Both the position numbers and the translations under genes were made by a program. A DNA stretch of 64,000 nt from Anodontia alba. Lineage: Eukaryota > Mollusca > Bivalvia > Lucinida > Lucinidae. Positions 32,331 to 43,287 of the stretch are shown here, in pieces. The stretch is taken from assembly GCA_964016985.1 (NCBI GenBank), contig OZ024824.1, positions 120,052,951 to 120,116,950 of the forward strand, read 5' to 3'. Below the pieces are notes generated by a model. It searched no databases, was not told where the DNA came from, and saw only the letters and a program-made list of their open reading frames with translations. The stretch's first letter is position 1, and the number at the start of each line of letters is the position of its first letter.

Positions 32331-32639
32331 TAACTTAAATGTCTTTTGTAGCAAATGAACAATACAAGGTAAATGAAACTTTTATTAATAAACTATCAAA
32401 CAAACAAACAAACAAAAATAAGATACCAAACTGACAAACTTACTAAAAATAAAACACAATAACTGCAGTTTCATTGGTTTAATAAATAATCTTAACAATC
32501 ATACCTTAATTTATTCAAGGATGCGGAACCAATAAAAAAATATCAACTGTAATACTTAAACATATACATGTACTACTAAAAAGTTGCTAAGAACCACAAC
32601 CACATGCATGTAAATACCACAATACTGAAAATCTGTATC
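32331..32639. other. AT-rich spacer
   Basis: CAAACAAACAAACAAA at 32398-32413 is the only simple motif. Confidence 0.4.
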
Positions 32640-32874
32640 TTGGTAATTACTGTTTGGAACTTTGGCGTATGCTTGTTATAAACTGCAGCAAGGTAATCTT
32701 TTATCGTGTGTAAATACAGTCGACTCTCGTTATCTCGAAATCCAAGGGACTCTATGAAACACTTCGAGATATCCGTAAATCGACATATCAGATTTGCGGA
32801 ACTGAGGAAAACAATTAATCCAACAACCACCTTTAACATAATGAATCTTTAATTTGACTCCCAAGTTAGAGATA

Positions 32875-34166
32875 CGAGGGGAGTTCAATAAGTTCGTAGA
32901 ACTCGGGGTTTAACTCAGAGATTGGAAGATGGTTTCAACATTATTTTTCAATATAATCCCCCTTTACTTCAATGCATTTGGCCCACTTTTCTTTTAAGCA
33001 GTCTATGCCTTTGAAATAAAAGTCGTCTATTTGGTCCTCAAACCAAGCCTCTGTAGCAGCCTTGAGCTCATCATCGTCCCGAAATCTCGTTCCAGCCAAG
33101 TGGGACTTCAGATTTCGAAACAGATAATAATCACTTGGGGCCAGGTCTGGACTGTATGGCGGGTGATTTAACTGCTCGAACTTGCACTCACGAATAGCAG
33201 CTTGTGCAACTCTGGACTTGTGCACAGGGCATTATCATGCAAAAGAAGGACACCAGCAGCTAGCTTTCCCCTTCGTTTTTCTTTAATAGCAACCCTTAAT
33301 TGTTTAATGACATTGGCATAGTATTCTCCTGTAATTGAAGTACCAGCAGACTTGTAATCTATCAATATAATCCCTTTGGAGTCCAAAAACACCGTGGCCA
33401 TTACCTTGCTGGCTGATGGTTGGGTACGAAATTTCTTAGGTGGGGGTGAGCCAGGGTGCTTCCATTGCATGGACTCTTTTTTAGTATCTGGGTCCCAGTG
33501 GTGAAGCCAAATTTCATCTCCTGTTATAAGACGAGTGTGAAAGTCTTCTGGATTGGCATTGTACACTTCCAGAAGTTCTTGACTTGACTCCACCCTTTGC
33601 TGACGATCTTGCATGTTCAGGTTTCTGGGTACCCACCTGGCAGATACTTTTGACATGCCTAAATGTTCATGGATTATAGTGTAAACACTTCCATTAGAAA
33701 TACCACATTCTGAAGCAAGTTCGGCAACTTTGATTCGGCGATTGTTTAGCACATGTCTCTCACGGTCGATCATCTCCTGGCTGATGACATCAGCAGGGCG
33801 ACCTGGCTTTGGGTCATCTTCTAAGGAGTCTGGCCCACGTTTAAATTCTGCTGACCACTTTGCCACTGTGGAATACTTTGGGCTACTATCACCATACACA
33901 TCAGCAATGCGCCAATGGATTTCTTTGGCCTTTGCACCCTCCTTAGTGAGGAACTTTATGACTACTCTGAACTCAATATTCTGACTTTCCATTTTTGCCT
34001 ATGGGTATAGGTTTTCAAACAAAAAGTAAGAGCAAAAAATGTACGTGTTGACTGAATGGCTGTTATCATTCAACTGACAAAGGTTTACACTGCACAAAAA
34101 TGAAAAAAGAAATCTTGAATTGTATAGAAAAATACCGAGTTCTACGAACTTATTGAACTACCCTCG
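32875..34166 (-). mobile_element. mariner transposon, near-intact
   Basis: 1292 bp with 32-bp TIRs (CGAGGGGAGTTCAATAAGTT at the left) that differ at one base, and TA on both sides. The other copy of the outer MITE reads GAGATATATTGAAAATAT at this place, which is the exact empty site with one TA. Contains one transposase gene. Confidence 0.95.
32941..33992 (-). pseudogene. mariner transposase, D,D34D, one frameshift
   Basis: About 350 codons from ATG at 33992. N-terminal helix-turn-helix region (WRIADVYGDSSPKYSTVAKW), linker motif RWVPRNL, catalytic Asp in TGDEIWLHHW, second in LLLHDNA, third in YSPDLAPSDYYLF, with 34 residues between the last two. The only break seen is the loss of one base at about 33226-33229, just after HDNA. 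Length and motifs otherwise match full mariner transposases, which cut and paste at TA. It is a recent arrival compared with its host MITE. Confidence 0.93.
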
Positions 34167-34889
34167 TATATCGAAAATATTGTGGAAAATGAGCAATTTC
34201 TCCTTTTTTCCGCAATATTTTGTTGCCTGTTGGTAGATCTCTGTGTTAAAACAGGGACCAGATTTTCACTTCGAGATAAGCGGTTATTCGAGATAAGCGA
34301 GTTCGAGATAACGAGAGTCGATTGTATGTCCCTGCTGCAGGCCTAGCGTTGTTGAATGCTAATCTTGTACTGCAGCAAGGTAATATTTTTTACCGTGGGT
34401 TAATATATTCCTGCTGCAAGCCACACGTTATCTTATGCTAATCGTGTACTGCAGCAAGGTAATATTTTATCATGTGATAGTATTTCCCTGCCGATAGTCA
34501 TACGTTGTCGTACGCTTATTATAAATTGCAGCAAGCTAATCTTTTACCGTGTGCTTATCTTTCTATTCCATACATTGTTGTATGATAATCATGTACTGCA
34601 ACGATATAATATTTTACCATGTGCTAATTTGTCCCTGCTGCAAGCCATACGTTATTGTATTATAATCGTGTATTGCAGCAAGGTAATTTTATCATGTGCT
34701 AGTATTTCTCTGCTGATAGCTATACGCTGCTGTACGCTTATCATATACTGCAGCAAGCTAATCTTTTGTCGTGTGCTTATATTTCCATTCCATACGTTGT
34801 TGTATGCTAATCATGTACTGCGGCGAGCTAATCTTTTATCGTTTGTCGTGTGGTAATAATTTCCTGCTGCAAGTCATAGGTTGATATAA

Positions 34890-35166
34890 CATTACGAAAA
34901 CACGCCTATTCAAATATATTGAACATTTCACCACCAAACACTGAAAGTTTTCAGATAAAAATTCTGATATTTGTCATATTTCTGCTCAAAACATGGATTG
35001 GGGGTACTCGTTAGAACTGCCGCACTGAGGCGGTTCTAACGAGTACCGCAATCTATGTTTCTGAGCAGAAATAAGAAAAATAACGAATACCCTTGTAAAC
35101 CCCAGTTTTACTATATAAAAGTGGGGTTTAAGGGGTTTAAAATTATATAGGAATGTTTTCGTGATG
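34890..35166 (+). repeat. Family A MITE A6 in the satellite
   Basis: CATTACGAAAACACGCCTAT to ATGTTTTCGTGATG. Central arms pair with one deletion in each; tip GAACTGCCGCACTGAGGCGGTTC. Confidence 0.9.
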
Positions 35167-35619
35167 AGCTGATAATATACTGTCGCAGGGTAATGTTTTA
35201 TTGTGTGCTAGTTATTCTCTGTTGATAGTCATATGTTATTGTATGCTAATCATACAGTGTAGCAAGGTAATCTTTTATCGTGTGCTAATATTTTCCTGCT
35301 GCAAGCCATAAGTTTCTGTATGCTAATCGTAAACTGCAGCAATGTAATATTCTATTGTGTGCTAATATTTCCTGCTGATACGCAGACGTTGGTGAATGCA
35401 CATCACATACTACATATCACATACTGCGGCAGGTTAATATTTTATCGTATGCTAATAATCTACTGCTGATAGCCATAGGTTGTACGCTAATCATATACAT
35501 GTACTGCGACATGGTAATCTCTTATCGCGTGATAATAAATTTGTCCGGCCGCAAGTCATACGTTGTTGTATGCTAATCATATATTACGGCGAGGTTATCT
35601 TTCATAGAGCTGATAGCTC

Positions 35620-35897
35620 CATTACGAAAACATGCCTATTCAAATATTCTAAAAATTTTATCACCAAAAAATGAAAATTTTCAGATGAAAAGTTCCGATA
35701 TTTTTTCATATTTCTGCACAAAACATAGATTGTGGTACTCGCTAGAACCGCCTCGACGAGGCGGTTCTAACGAGTACCCACAATCTATGATTTGAGCAGA
35801 AATAAGAAAAATAATATATACCCCTGTAAACCCCAGTTTTGCCATATGGAAGTGGGGTTTAAGCGGGTCAAAATTATATAGGCATGTTTTCGTGATC
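35620..35897 (+). repeat. Family A MITE A7 in the satellite
   Basis: CATTACGAAAACATGCC to ATGTTTTCGTGATC. Central tip is a perfect palindrome around CCTCGACGAGG. Confidence 0.92.
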
Positions 35898-36008
35898 GCT
35901 GCTGATAGTCATGCGTTGTTGTGTGTTAATCATAAACTGCAGCAAGGTAAACCTTTCGTGTGTTAATATTGCCCTGATGCAAGCAATACGATGTTTATGT
36001 AACAAGTG

Positions 36009-36461
36009 TGGGGAATCCACGTGACCAAATGACTAGGTGCATGGAGTTTGTTACTAATTTTAGCTCCACATCAGGTACATGATGGAATTTATTCAAATAA
36101 AGCGCAGAGTACACGGAAAATCAAGCTCATTCTGGTGGTATAAGCGCTATTCTGTAATCTGGTCTGATTCTCTAGAACATTCGGAGAATTTTTTTCGTCA
36201 AAATTCATGTACACTGTCCCAGTAGCCCAGAATGACAGCAAAAACATTCTTTGAATGTTCTCGATAATTAGACCAGATCGCAGAATAGCGCTTACACCAC
36301 CATAAAGTAAAGAGCTTTATTTTCCTCGTACTCTGCGCTGTATTTGAACAAATTCCATTTGGTATGAATAGAGATATTCTAATAAAATCCTACCTTATGC
36401 GGAGCTAAAAATAGTAATATAAACTCCGTGCACCTAGTCATTTGGTCACGTGGATTCCCCA
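36009..36461. repeat. Foldback element, about 190-bp arms
   Basis: TGGGGAATCCACGTGACCAA at the left pairs with the right end TTGGTCACGTGGATTCCCCA. Further pairs: ACTAGGTGCATGGAGTTT, GCGCAGAGTAC, AGCGCTATTCTG, GAACATTC. Loop near 36220-36245. Confidence 0.9.
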
Positions 36462-37257
36462 AACTGTGTAATCTTTACCCCAATCCGATCGGCTGTTTAG
36501 AATATTTGACCGAAACGATCAACCAGTAAAGGCCAAAACAAACCAAGGCAGAAACGACAAAAAAACCGTTAGTGACAACTTTTACCCAACCGCGCAGGCG
36601 GTGCTGAGGTACAGATCCCAAAAGCTATCAATTTTATATAGCAATCTTTCGCCGCGAAAGATGGCAAGTTGTATTCCAGAGCTTTAATTGAGCGTTACTG
36701 TTAGTCACTTGTTCTAATAGTACCAATATCTGATAAAAAATAAAGATAAAAACAAAACACCAACCAGATGGCGACGTCACTAAAATGCTTATACTAATGC
36801 GAGAAATAGCAACCATTACGTCACGTTTCCAAGCTGCAGTTATTACGAAAGCAGCTGGCCGAAAAGGCGAATTAAATCTCTTTTAGGAGCTTGGAAGATG
36901 GTAATTTCTGCTGGAGCACAAACGGCTAGATACACTTATAAATGGAAATTTAATTAAATTAAAAAAAAGACTAAAGGTGCAACAAATGTGATAATTTGAT
37001 TTGGTTATTCATTGATGCGGTAAAAATAAAATGGCTGCAATCGAACTTTTAGAAAGGAAAGCGTGTACATAGGATATGTCTACGGCTTATCAAATCAAAT
37101 GTCTGGAAATTTCTAAGATATAGTAGTGATCCAGTCCATAGCATTTCTTACTTACAAGTAGCAGCATTGACAATATTGGCCTTTGTTTTGCTTCCATTTT
37201 TATGAAGATTGCTCTTGCAGAATCTGGAAAAGAAAATATTGATGAAACTATGTTGTA
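36462..37257. other. Spacer
   Basis: Nothing recognised. Confidence 0.4.
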
Positions 37258-37570
37258 CAGTGAACCCTCATTACAACGATAGCATTTGTTCCCAAAGACG
37301 TTGCCATTAAAATGAATTTGCTGTTGTACAGAATACCTCATGGGCAGATTGATATGTAAGAAAATCTTGTTTTGTTCTTATTTCCTCATAGAACATATGT
37401 TTTGGATATTTGTTAGAATCGCCTCAATGAGGCGATTCTACAAACATGCAAAACATAAGTTTCCTTAAAGTATTAAATATACTATTCTTGCATAATTTAT
37501 GATTAATTGTTACCTCTTAAGGGAAGTTTTCATGACAGTCAAATTGTCATTTTATCGAATTTTGTCGTTG
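37258..37570 (+). repeat. Family B MITE B1, right end cut off by B2
   Basis: TA-flanked CAGTGAACCCTCATTACAAC. Central hairpin TTGTTAGAATCGCCTC / GAGGCGATTCTACAA. It ends at GTCGTTG, where B2 begins. Confidence 0.88.
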
Positions 37571-37572
37571 TA

Positions 37573-37823
37573 CAGTGAACCCTCGTTACAACGACCGCAT
37601 TTGTTCCCAAAGACGTTGCCATTAAAATGAATTTGCTGTTGTACAGAATAAATACTTCTTGAGCAGATTGATATGTAAGAAAGGTCTTTTTTTCGTTTTT
37701 ATCTCCTCACAGAACATTATGTTTTCGATATTTAATAGAATCGATTCTAACAAATATCCAAAACATGTTTCTTTAAATTATAAAATTTTGCATAATTTGT
37801 GACTAATTGTTAAAAGTTGTGTG
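37573..37823 (+). repeat. Family B MITE B2, truncated, tip deleted
   Basis: CAGTGAACCCTCGTTACAAC after TA. The central hairpin is reduced to AATAGAATCGATTCTAACAA. The right end is replaced by an F hairpin. Confidence 0.85.
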
Positions 37824-37881
37824 CAGTGAAGATTTCGATCAGACTGTGCAAATGTTCTGGTTGATCTGTATCTTCGCTGGC
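37824..37881. repeat. Family F hairpin
   Basis: CAGTGAAGATTTCGATCAGA at the left pairs with TGATCTGTATCTTCGCTGG at the right. Lies between B2 and B3. Confidence 0.75.
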
Positions 37882-37899
37882 CGTATATGCAGGAAAATA

Positions 37900-38244
37900 C
37901 AACCCTCTTTAAACCGACACTCGATACAACGACAAAAATTCGATATAATGGCAATTTGACTGTCACGAAAACTTCGCTTAAGAGGTAACAATTTGTCACA
38001 AATTATGCAAGAATAGAGTATTTAATACTTTAAAGAAACATATGTTTTGTATATTTGTTAGAATCGCCTCTGTGAGGCGATTCTATCAAATATCCAAAAC
38101 ATATGTTCTATGAGGAAAAAAAAACAGAAAACAAGACCTTTCTTACATATCAATCTGCTCATTAAGTATTCTGTACAACAACAAATTCATTGTAATGGCA
38201 ACGTCTTTGGGAATAAAAGCTGTCGTTTTAACAAGGGTTCACTG
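37900..38244 (-). repeat. Family B MITE B3, full length
   Basis: TA-flanked. Minus-strand ends CAGTGAACCCTTGTTAAAAC and AAAGAGGGTTG. Central hairpin GTTAGAATCGCCTC / GAGGCGATTCTA with outer arms CATATGTTTTG / CAAAACATATG. Confidence 0.92.
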
Positions 38245-38246
38245 TA

Positions 38247-39028
38247 TGTTTTATGACGTTTCGGTTCATTTTTTTTTTCTAGTGTTGGTGATGACGCAGA
38301 CAGTGCCAAGAAATACTGTGAAAAATTCTATTGTGAAACTAAATGTCAAAAAGAACCCAGTTTGAAATTGTATTGAAATTTAACAAAAAAAACTTACATG
38401 CAGTGAACACACGTCCCCGAACGATTATACAGTCGTTCTTCTTAATCAATAGCAAACTGCCGCTGGCCAGTTGGTATCTATAACACAATTTAAGATCGCT
38501 TTACGCAGAAGTGGCTTAGAACATGATCGAACAAGAAATGCCCAGATCTGTCATTGCATTCGCAGTCTTATCAGAGCCTTTGTTTTTGCCAGACAAAATC
38601 ACAATACAGAGCATCCTATGAGCAAACATCCAACACCTTGATCAGCCTGTGCATCCGTGAGAGCTGAGCTGACCTATCAAGGTTCACAAATTATGCAGAG
38701 GCTTATTTTTCCCGGACAAAATATTGTATCATATTACATGTAAGCTTTGAGCGGGGTTTATTATAATTGTCGTGTCGAAAAGGTGCCTTATGGGCAAATA
38801 CTGATAGCGAAGGTCAAGGTCAGCCTGGGCATCTGCGCAGTCGCATCAGACCCTTAGCTGCCCTTTATTATATTCAGCAGTATCCATGGACACTTCATGT
38901 GGGCAGCGAATGCCTTGATCAGACTGTGCGAAAGCGCATGCTGATCTTGCTTTTCTCTGCCCCCATATGCGTCGAAGAAACGAGCCCCCACGTGAGAAAA
39001 TATACCTCTGAACATGTGCACCCACAGA
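38247..39028. other. Spacer with several decayed F-type hairpins
   Basis: F-like stems are visible near 38540-38580 (CATTGCATTCGCAGTCTTATCAG), 38640-38685, 38812-38860 (GTCAGCCTGGGCATCTGCGC) and 38910-38965 (TTGATCAGACTGTGCGAAAG). No gene. Confidence 0.5.
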
Positions 39029-39375
39029 CAGTGAACCCTTGTTACAACGATAGCATTTGTTCCCAAAGACGTTGCCATTTAATGAATTTGCTGTTGTAAA
39101 GAATACTTCATAGGCAGAATGATATGTAAGAAAATCTTGTTTTGTTCTTATTTCCTCATAGCACATATGTTTTGGATATTTGTTAGAATCGCCTCAATGA
39201 GGCGATTCTAACAAATATCCAAAACATATGTTTCCTTAAAGTATTAAATACACTATTATTCTTGCATAATTTGTGACTAATCGTTACCTCTTAAGCGAAG
39301 TTTTCGTGACAGTCAAATTGTTATTTTATCGAATTTTGTCGTTGTATCGAGTATCGGTATAAGGAGGGTTGTCTG
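39029..39375 (+). repeat. Family B MITE B4, full length
   Basis: CAGTGAACCCTTGTTACAAC to GAGGGTTGTCTG, with TA on the right only. Central hairpin perfect over TTTGGATATTTGTTAGAATC. Confidence 0.92.
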
Positions 39376-39439
39376 TACTCAAATCAGCCTTTACATCCGC
39401 ATGACAAAACTTTTCATCCTTCGCTATCCAAAATGAGCC

Positions 39440-39482
39440 CAGTGAAGATTCTGAACAAACTGCTGATCTGAATCTTCGCTGG
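39440..39482. repeat. Family F hairpin
   Basis: CAGTGAAGATTCTGAACAAA / TGCTGATCTGAATCTTCGCT, 65 bp right of B4. Confidence 0.75.
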
Positions 39483-39555
39483 GTGCACATGTTCAAAGGT
39501 ACGCAACTACCTTTAGTTTCATTTGGTTTAATTTGTGCGGTCAGAGATCGCGCTT

Positions 39556-39745
39556 CAGCGGGCATATGCCGTTTCTACAAAGTCCTATTAACTGCGATGC
39601 AACCTCAAGACGTTTGTTTTTACAACCTCGGATTAACGTCGATGTAACGTCATGGCGAATATACAACGTCGCAGTAACGTCGATGCAATGCCATAATGTT
39701 GCATCGACATTAATACGACGTTGTATATACGCCATGTGACCGCTG
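39556..39745. repeat. Family G palindrome, diverged
   Basis: CAGCGGGCATATG ... CATGTGACCGCTG at the ends, with AACGTCGATGTAACGTC and GACGTTGTATA blocks inside. Confidence 0.65.
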
Positions 39746-39805
39746 GGCTGTCTAGAAGTGCGCAGATTGATTACACCTACATAGTAAGAGAAACTTTATA
39801 AAGAG

Positions 39806-40134
39806 TACCGTATTCGACCTAATAACTGCACTATACGCTTAGGTTTTTCAAAATTATTTGGAACACTCAGTTGTGTTAAAATATGTATCGACCTACTTAG
39901 GGTACAAAAAAAAAGGTCAGAAAAAGACTTATATGATTATGCAATTTTCTTTCCTGATTTTCTTCATTAAGGCATATTTTGTGGGTACAAGTCGATGCAA
40001 TTCAAATGAATAACCATAACATATGCTTTTATAAAGAAGCAGACAAAAATTACACTGGCTGTAATCTAAAAGACTACGAAATTGCTTGACTGTGCACTAA
40101 TAGGAGTATGTGCGGCAATTAGTCGAATACAGTA
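39806..40134. repeat. TA-flanked MITE with CGTATTCGAC ends
   Basis: TACCGTATTCGACCTAATAA at the left pairs with the right end TAGTCGAATACAGTA. CTGCACTATACGC / GGAGTATGTGCGGC continues the arms. Interior AT-rich, no ORF. Confidence 0.75.
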
Positions 40135-41440
40135 TATACAAAATAAAGGCACAGGCTGTATCTGATCTTCGCTAGTCCAATCTGGGAAAATGTTGTCCCA
40201 CAGAGGGCCTCACATATTGGCAGTCATCACAAGCTACTGTGCTTTTGACATCTTTCAGAAAGTCGTTCTTTGCTTGGCGCTTTACACAGAAGATGTAAAT
40301 TTGCAAACTTTTATTACGATTTAATACAAAACCATTTATCGTTACTACCTATGCACAAAAACTTTTATACCAGTCATTGTATTTTTTTCTTCTTCTTCTT
40401 TCTTTTTTCAAATCAAACATTTTGTTTTTTACTTTATCCCATAATAAGAATGAATGCAAATTATGCATGAATCTGTAGGGTAGGTAACTTGTAGACAGAG
40501 TTTCAACAAGTTCCGCTTGTTCAGTACTTCCGATATATATTCACAATATTGTTGTGAAACAGCAATAATTCAAATTCAACAAAGAAAAAAAAAATATTTT
40601 CTAAGATAAAAATTCCCAACAATTACTTTACTGTAAAAATTGCTTGGGTTAGATCAATATTTGGCCGTAAATTTACTTTCTGGGTTCATATTCGAGAACA
40701 ATGCACAGAAACAGAAAAGACAAATAGTTTCTGATAAGATATGGTCAATCAGAACAAAATATTTTCATTTGAAATGATATGACAAGCAAAAAACATCTTT
40801 CCGAGTGAAGTCGAAAGGGCAGTAGGTTCACGTACGAGTAAATAAAGATCTCGTATTACATACTGTTAGATTCTTGTCTACTGAACTTGCTAAGGGTTTT
40901 AAAAACATGAAACTTAGTTCTGTAAATTAATAACTGAAGATAAGAGGGTGCATCAGATTTTTGTTTATCTTTTTTCTCCACGAAACCGAGTATTGTGGGT
41001 ACTCTCATAACATACGATTTTGTGGTGAAATACTTAAAATGTCAAAAAAAAAAAAAAAAAAAAAAAACTTATCTGGAGTTATGATTAACTGATGTGAATA
41101 TTTTATTACATGTATATGCTTTTGTGTATAGGGTTTCTGTCCGTGCAAATATAATCGTATTACCTTTAAGTGATCAGTCAAACAGGCCTGAGTAAACAAT
41201 ATAGATCTGGATCACACGCCGCAGAACGCCTGTTTAGGTTATACACTGTTTGTCACACATCGGGATGTTCAAGCAAACAGAAACTGCCATTGCCATTTGG
41301 ACCACAACGTGAGAAAACATACCGTCTGATATGTGCGCCAAACGAAGACTCAAATCAGCCCGCGCATCGGCGCAGTCTGATCAGTCTTCGTTGTCAGCAT
41401 GAAGACATTTTGCATCCTTCGCTATCATCAAAAGTTCCCC
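40135..41440. other. Spacer with poly-A and one F-type hairpin
   Basis: A22 at about 41045-41067. GAAGACTCAAATCAGCCCGC ... CAGTCTGATCAGTCTTC at 41345-41391 is an F hairpin. No gene. Confidence 0.45.
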
Positions 41441-41993
41441 CGTTACATAAACAAGCCTATTTAAATATACTGAAAATTTTACCACCAAAAAATTAAAATG
41501 TTCAGATAAAAATTCAGATATTTTTCATATTTCTGCTCAGAACATAGATTGTCGTACTCGTTAGAACCGCCTCGGCAAGGCGGTTCTAACGAGTACCCAC
41601 AATCTATGTTTTTGAGCAGAAATAAGAACAACAATGTAAACCCCTGTAAACCCAAGTTTTACTATACATCACGAAAACATGCCTATATTATTTTGACCCC
41701 CTTAAACCCCACTTTTATTTAGTAAAACTGGGGTTTACAGGGGTATACATTTTTTTTCTTATTTCTGCTCAAAACATAGATTGTGGGTATTCGTTAGAAC
41801 CGCCTCGCCGAGGCGGTTCTAACGAGTACCGACAATCTATATTTTGAGCAGAAATATAAAAACTATCAGAGGTTTTTATCTGATTTTTTTCAGTTTTTGG
41901 AGGTGAAATTTTCTATATATTTGAATAGGCGTGTTTTCGTAATAATAAAATGGGGTTTAAGGGTCAACATTATATAGGCATGTGTTCGTGATG
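41441..41993 (+). repeat. Family A MITE A8, split by A9
   Basis: Left part 41441-41666 has the degenerate end ACATAAACAAGCC and a perfect central hairpin (CCGCCTCGGCAAGGCGG). Right part from 41944 supplies ATGGGGTTTAAGGG and the end GTGTTCGTGATG. Confidence 0.88.
41667..41943 (-). repeat. Family A MITE A9 nested in A8
   Basis: CATCACGAAAACATGCC to CGTGTTTTCGTAAT. Perfect central tip GAACCGCCTCGCCGAGGCGG. It interrupts A8 in the loop of A8's third hairpin. Confidence 0.9.
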
Positions 41994-42050
41994 CAGTGAA
42001 GATTCTGATCAGACTGTGCGAATGCTCAGACTGATCTGAATCTTCGCTGG
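41994..42050. repeat. Family F hairpin, abutting A8
   Basis: CAGTGAAGATTCTGATCAGA pairs with TCTGAATCTTCGCTG; near-perfect 23-bp arms. It starts at the base after the A8 end. Confidence 0.88.
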
Positions 42051-42653
42051 GCGCACATGTCCGAAGGGCCGTTTTCGGATGTTGCGACTCATTTCTTTAG
42101 GCTTTTCTTTCTATTTATTGAAAATACAGAATGTACTTGACGTCACCGCAGCCGGCGTTACGTGCCATGTGACGAGCGAAACACATTTCCTCGTATTAAG
42201 TTCATCCTAATGTACAGCTAAGTGCCACAAACATGAAATACATTGAAATGTATGTGGGTTTCTATTTTGATCTTAAATATATGCCCCGTCACTGTAGATT
42301 ATATTTTCTGGTACTTTAGGGCTGTTCTATTGGTTGTTTGTACTCAGAGAGAGTTCCTCTCATCTCGGGACTAGAGAGCGAAACACATCACTTCGAATGA
42401 TTCAGTCAAACTGAGTTGCGTTCCTTGTTTCCAACAACTCACGTTTTCCAGGACATTTTAGACCAATCAACAGGCAGCAAAATGGACTTGTTTTAAGTTT
42501 TTGATACGTGTGGTACATGTCCATTTCTTGTCTGACGACCGGCAAAGGCGCAAGACCACAGGCGAGTCCAGAGGTGTCTTTTGAGTTCAGTCGAACCCCT
42601 TTTTGACAAAACTTTCATTTTCTTGGGGAATTCTGTATGATAAATTTTGGATA
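42051..42653. other. Spacer
   Basis: Slightly richer in GC than most spacers; no gene or TIR pair recognised. Confidence 0.4.
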
Positions 42654-42855
42654 CTGTATTTACCCAGAATATCCGCACACCCCTCTACTTTGGACTTCCG
42701 ATAAAATTCACAAGCCATGTTACTACCTGTTAATGTGTCTGAAATTGTTGGATGACTGGCAATTAGTGTAGACCCTTGGGGATTAGGGTTACGACCGCGT
42801 GCTGTGGTATCTGATCTGAATCTACATTCTGTCAAAACACTTATAGTAAGTACGG
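42654..42855. repeat. J-type MITE, diverged
   Basis: TA-flanked CTGTATTTACCCAGAATATC to AGTAAGTACGG. The D hairpin inside (GGCAATTAGTGTAGACCC ... ATCTACATTCTGTC) is decayed. Confidence 0.6.
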
Positions 42856-42955
42856 TAATTTGATCAGATCGAACCCCACAGAAATTCTGAACCCCTTACT
42901 GAAGAATCCTGGATCCGAAACTGAAGATAGATACACACATTAGTCTGCTCATCTA

Positions 42956-43285
42956 CAGTCTACTCTCGTTATCTCAAATTCCAAGGGACCCTCTGAAGTA
43001 CTTCAAGCTATCCGTACTTCGACATATCAGGTTTGCAGAATTAAGGAAAAATAAATCGAACAACCACATTTTACAAATGTATATGTAACTTTACTCCTGA
43101 ATTAGAGATATATTGAAAATATTATGAAAAAAGAGGAGAAATTGCTCCTTAGGAGCAATTTCTCTTCTTTTCCACAATATTTTTTACCTGTTGTTAGATG
43201 TTCATGTTTAGGCAGGGACCAGATTTTCACTTCGAGATAAGCGGTTATTCGAGATAAGCGAGTTCGAGATAGCGAGAGTCAACTG
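42956..43285. repeat. pogo/Tigger-like MITE, copy without mariner
   Basis: CAGTCTACTCTCGTTATCTC to GCGAGAGTCAACTG, TA on both sides. It has its own inner hairpin GGAGAAATTGCTCCTTAGGAGCAATTTCTC. It supplies the empty site for the mariner at 32875. Confidence 0.9.
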
Positions 43286-43287
43286 TA

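Larger units (their letters stand above)
32717..34324. mobile_element. pogo/Tigger-like MITE (outer) containing a mariner
   Basis: The ends are CAGTCGACTCTCGTTATCTC and its partner GAGATAACGAGAGTCGATTG, flanked by TA (32715-32716, 34325-34326). A second copy without the mariner is at 42956-43285. No transposase of its own; the pogo-like label rests on TIR style and TA target only. Confidence 0.85.
32640..36005 (+). repeat. Satellite of about 78-bp units, interrupted by three insertions
   Basis: Units contain a CTGCAGCAAGGTAAT-like core. Cores are visible near 32683, 34371, 34448, 34525, 34597, 34673, 34747, 34818, 35176, 35257, 35332, 35420, 35502, 35583 and 35935. Spacing is 71-88 bp where uninterrupted. 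Units differ from one another by roughly a fifth of bases. Insertions: 32717-34324, 34890-35166 and 35620-35897. Confidence 0.85.
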
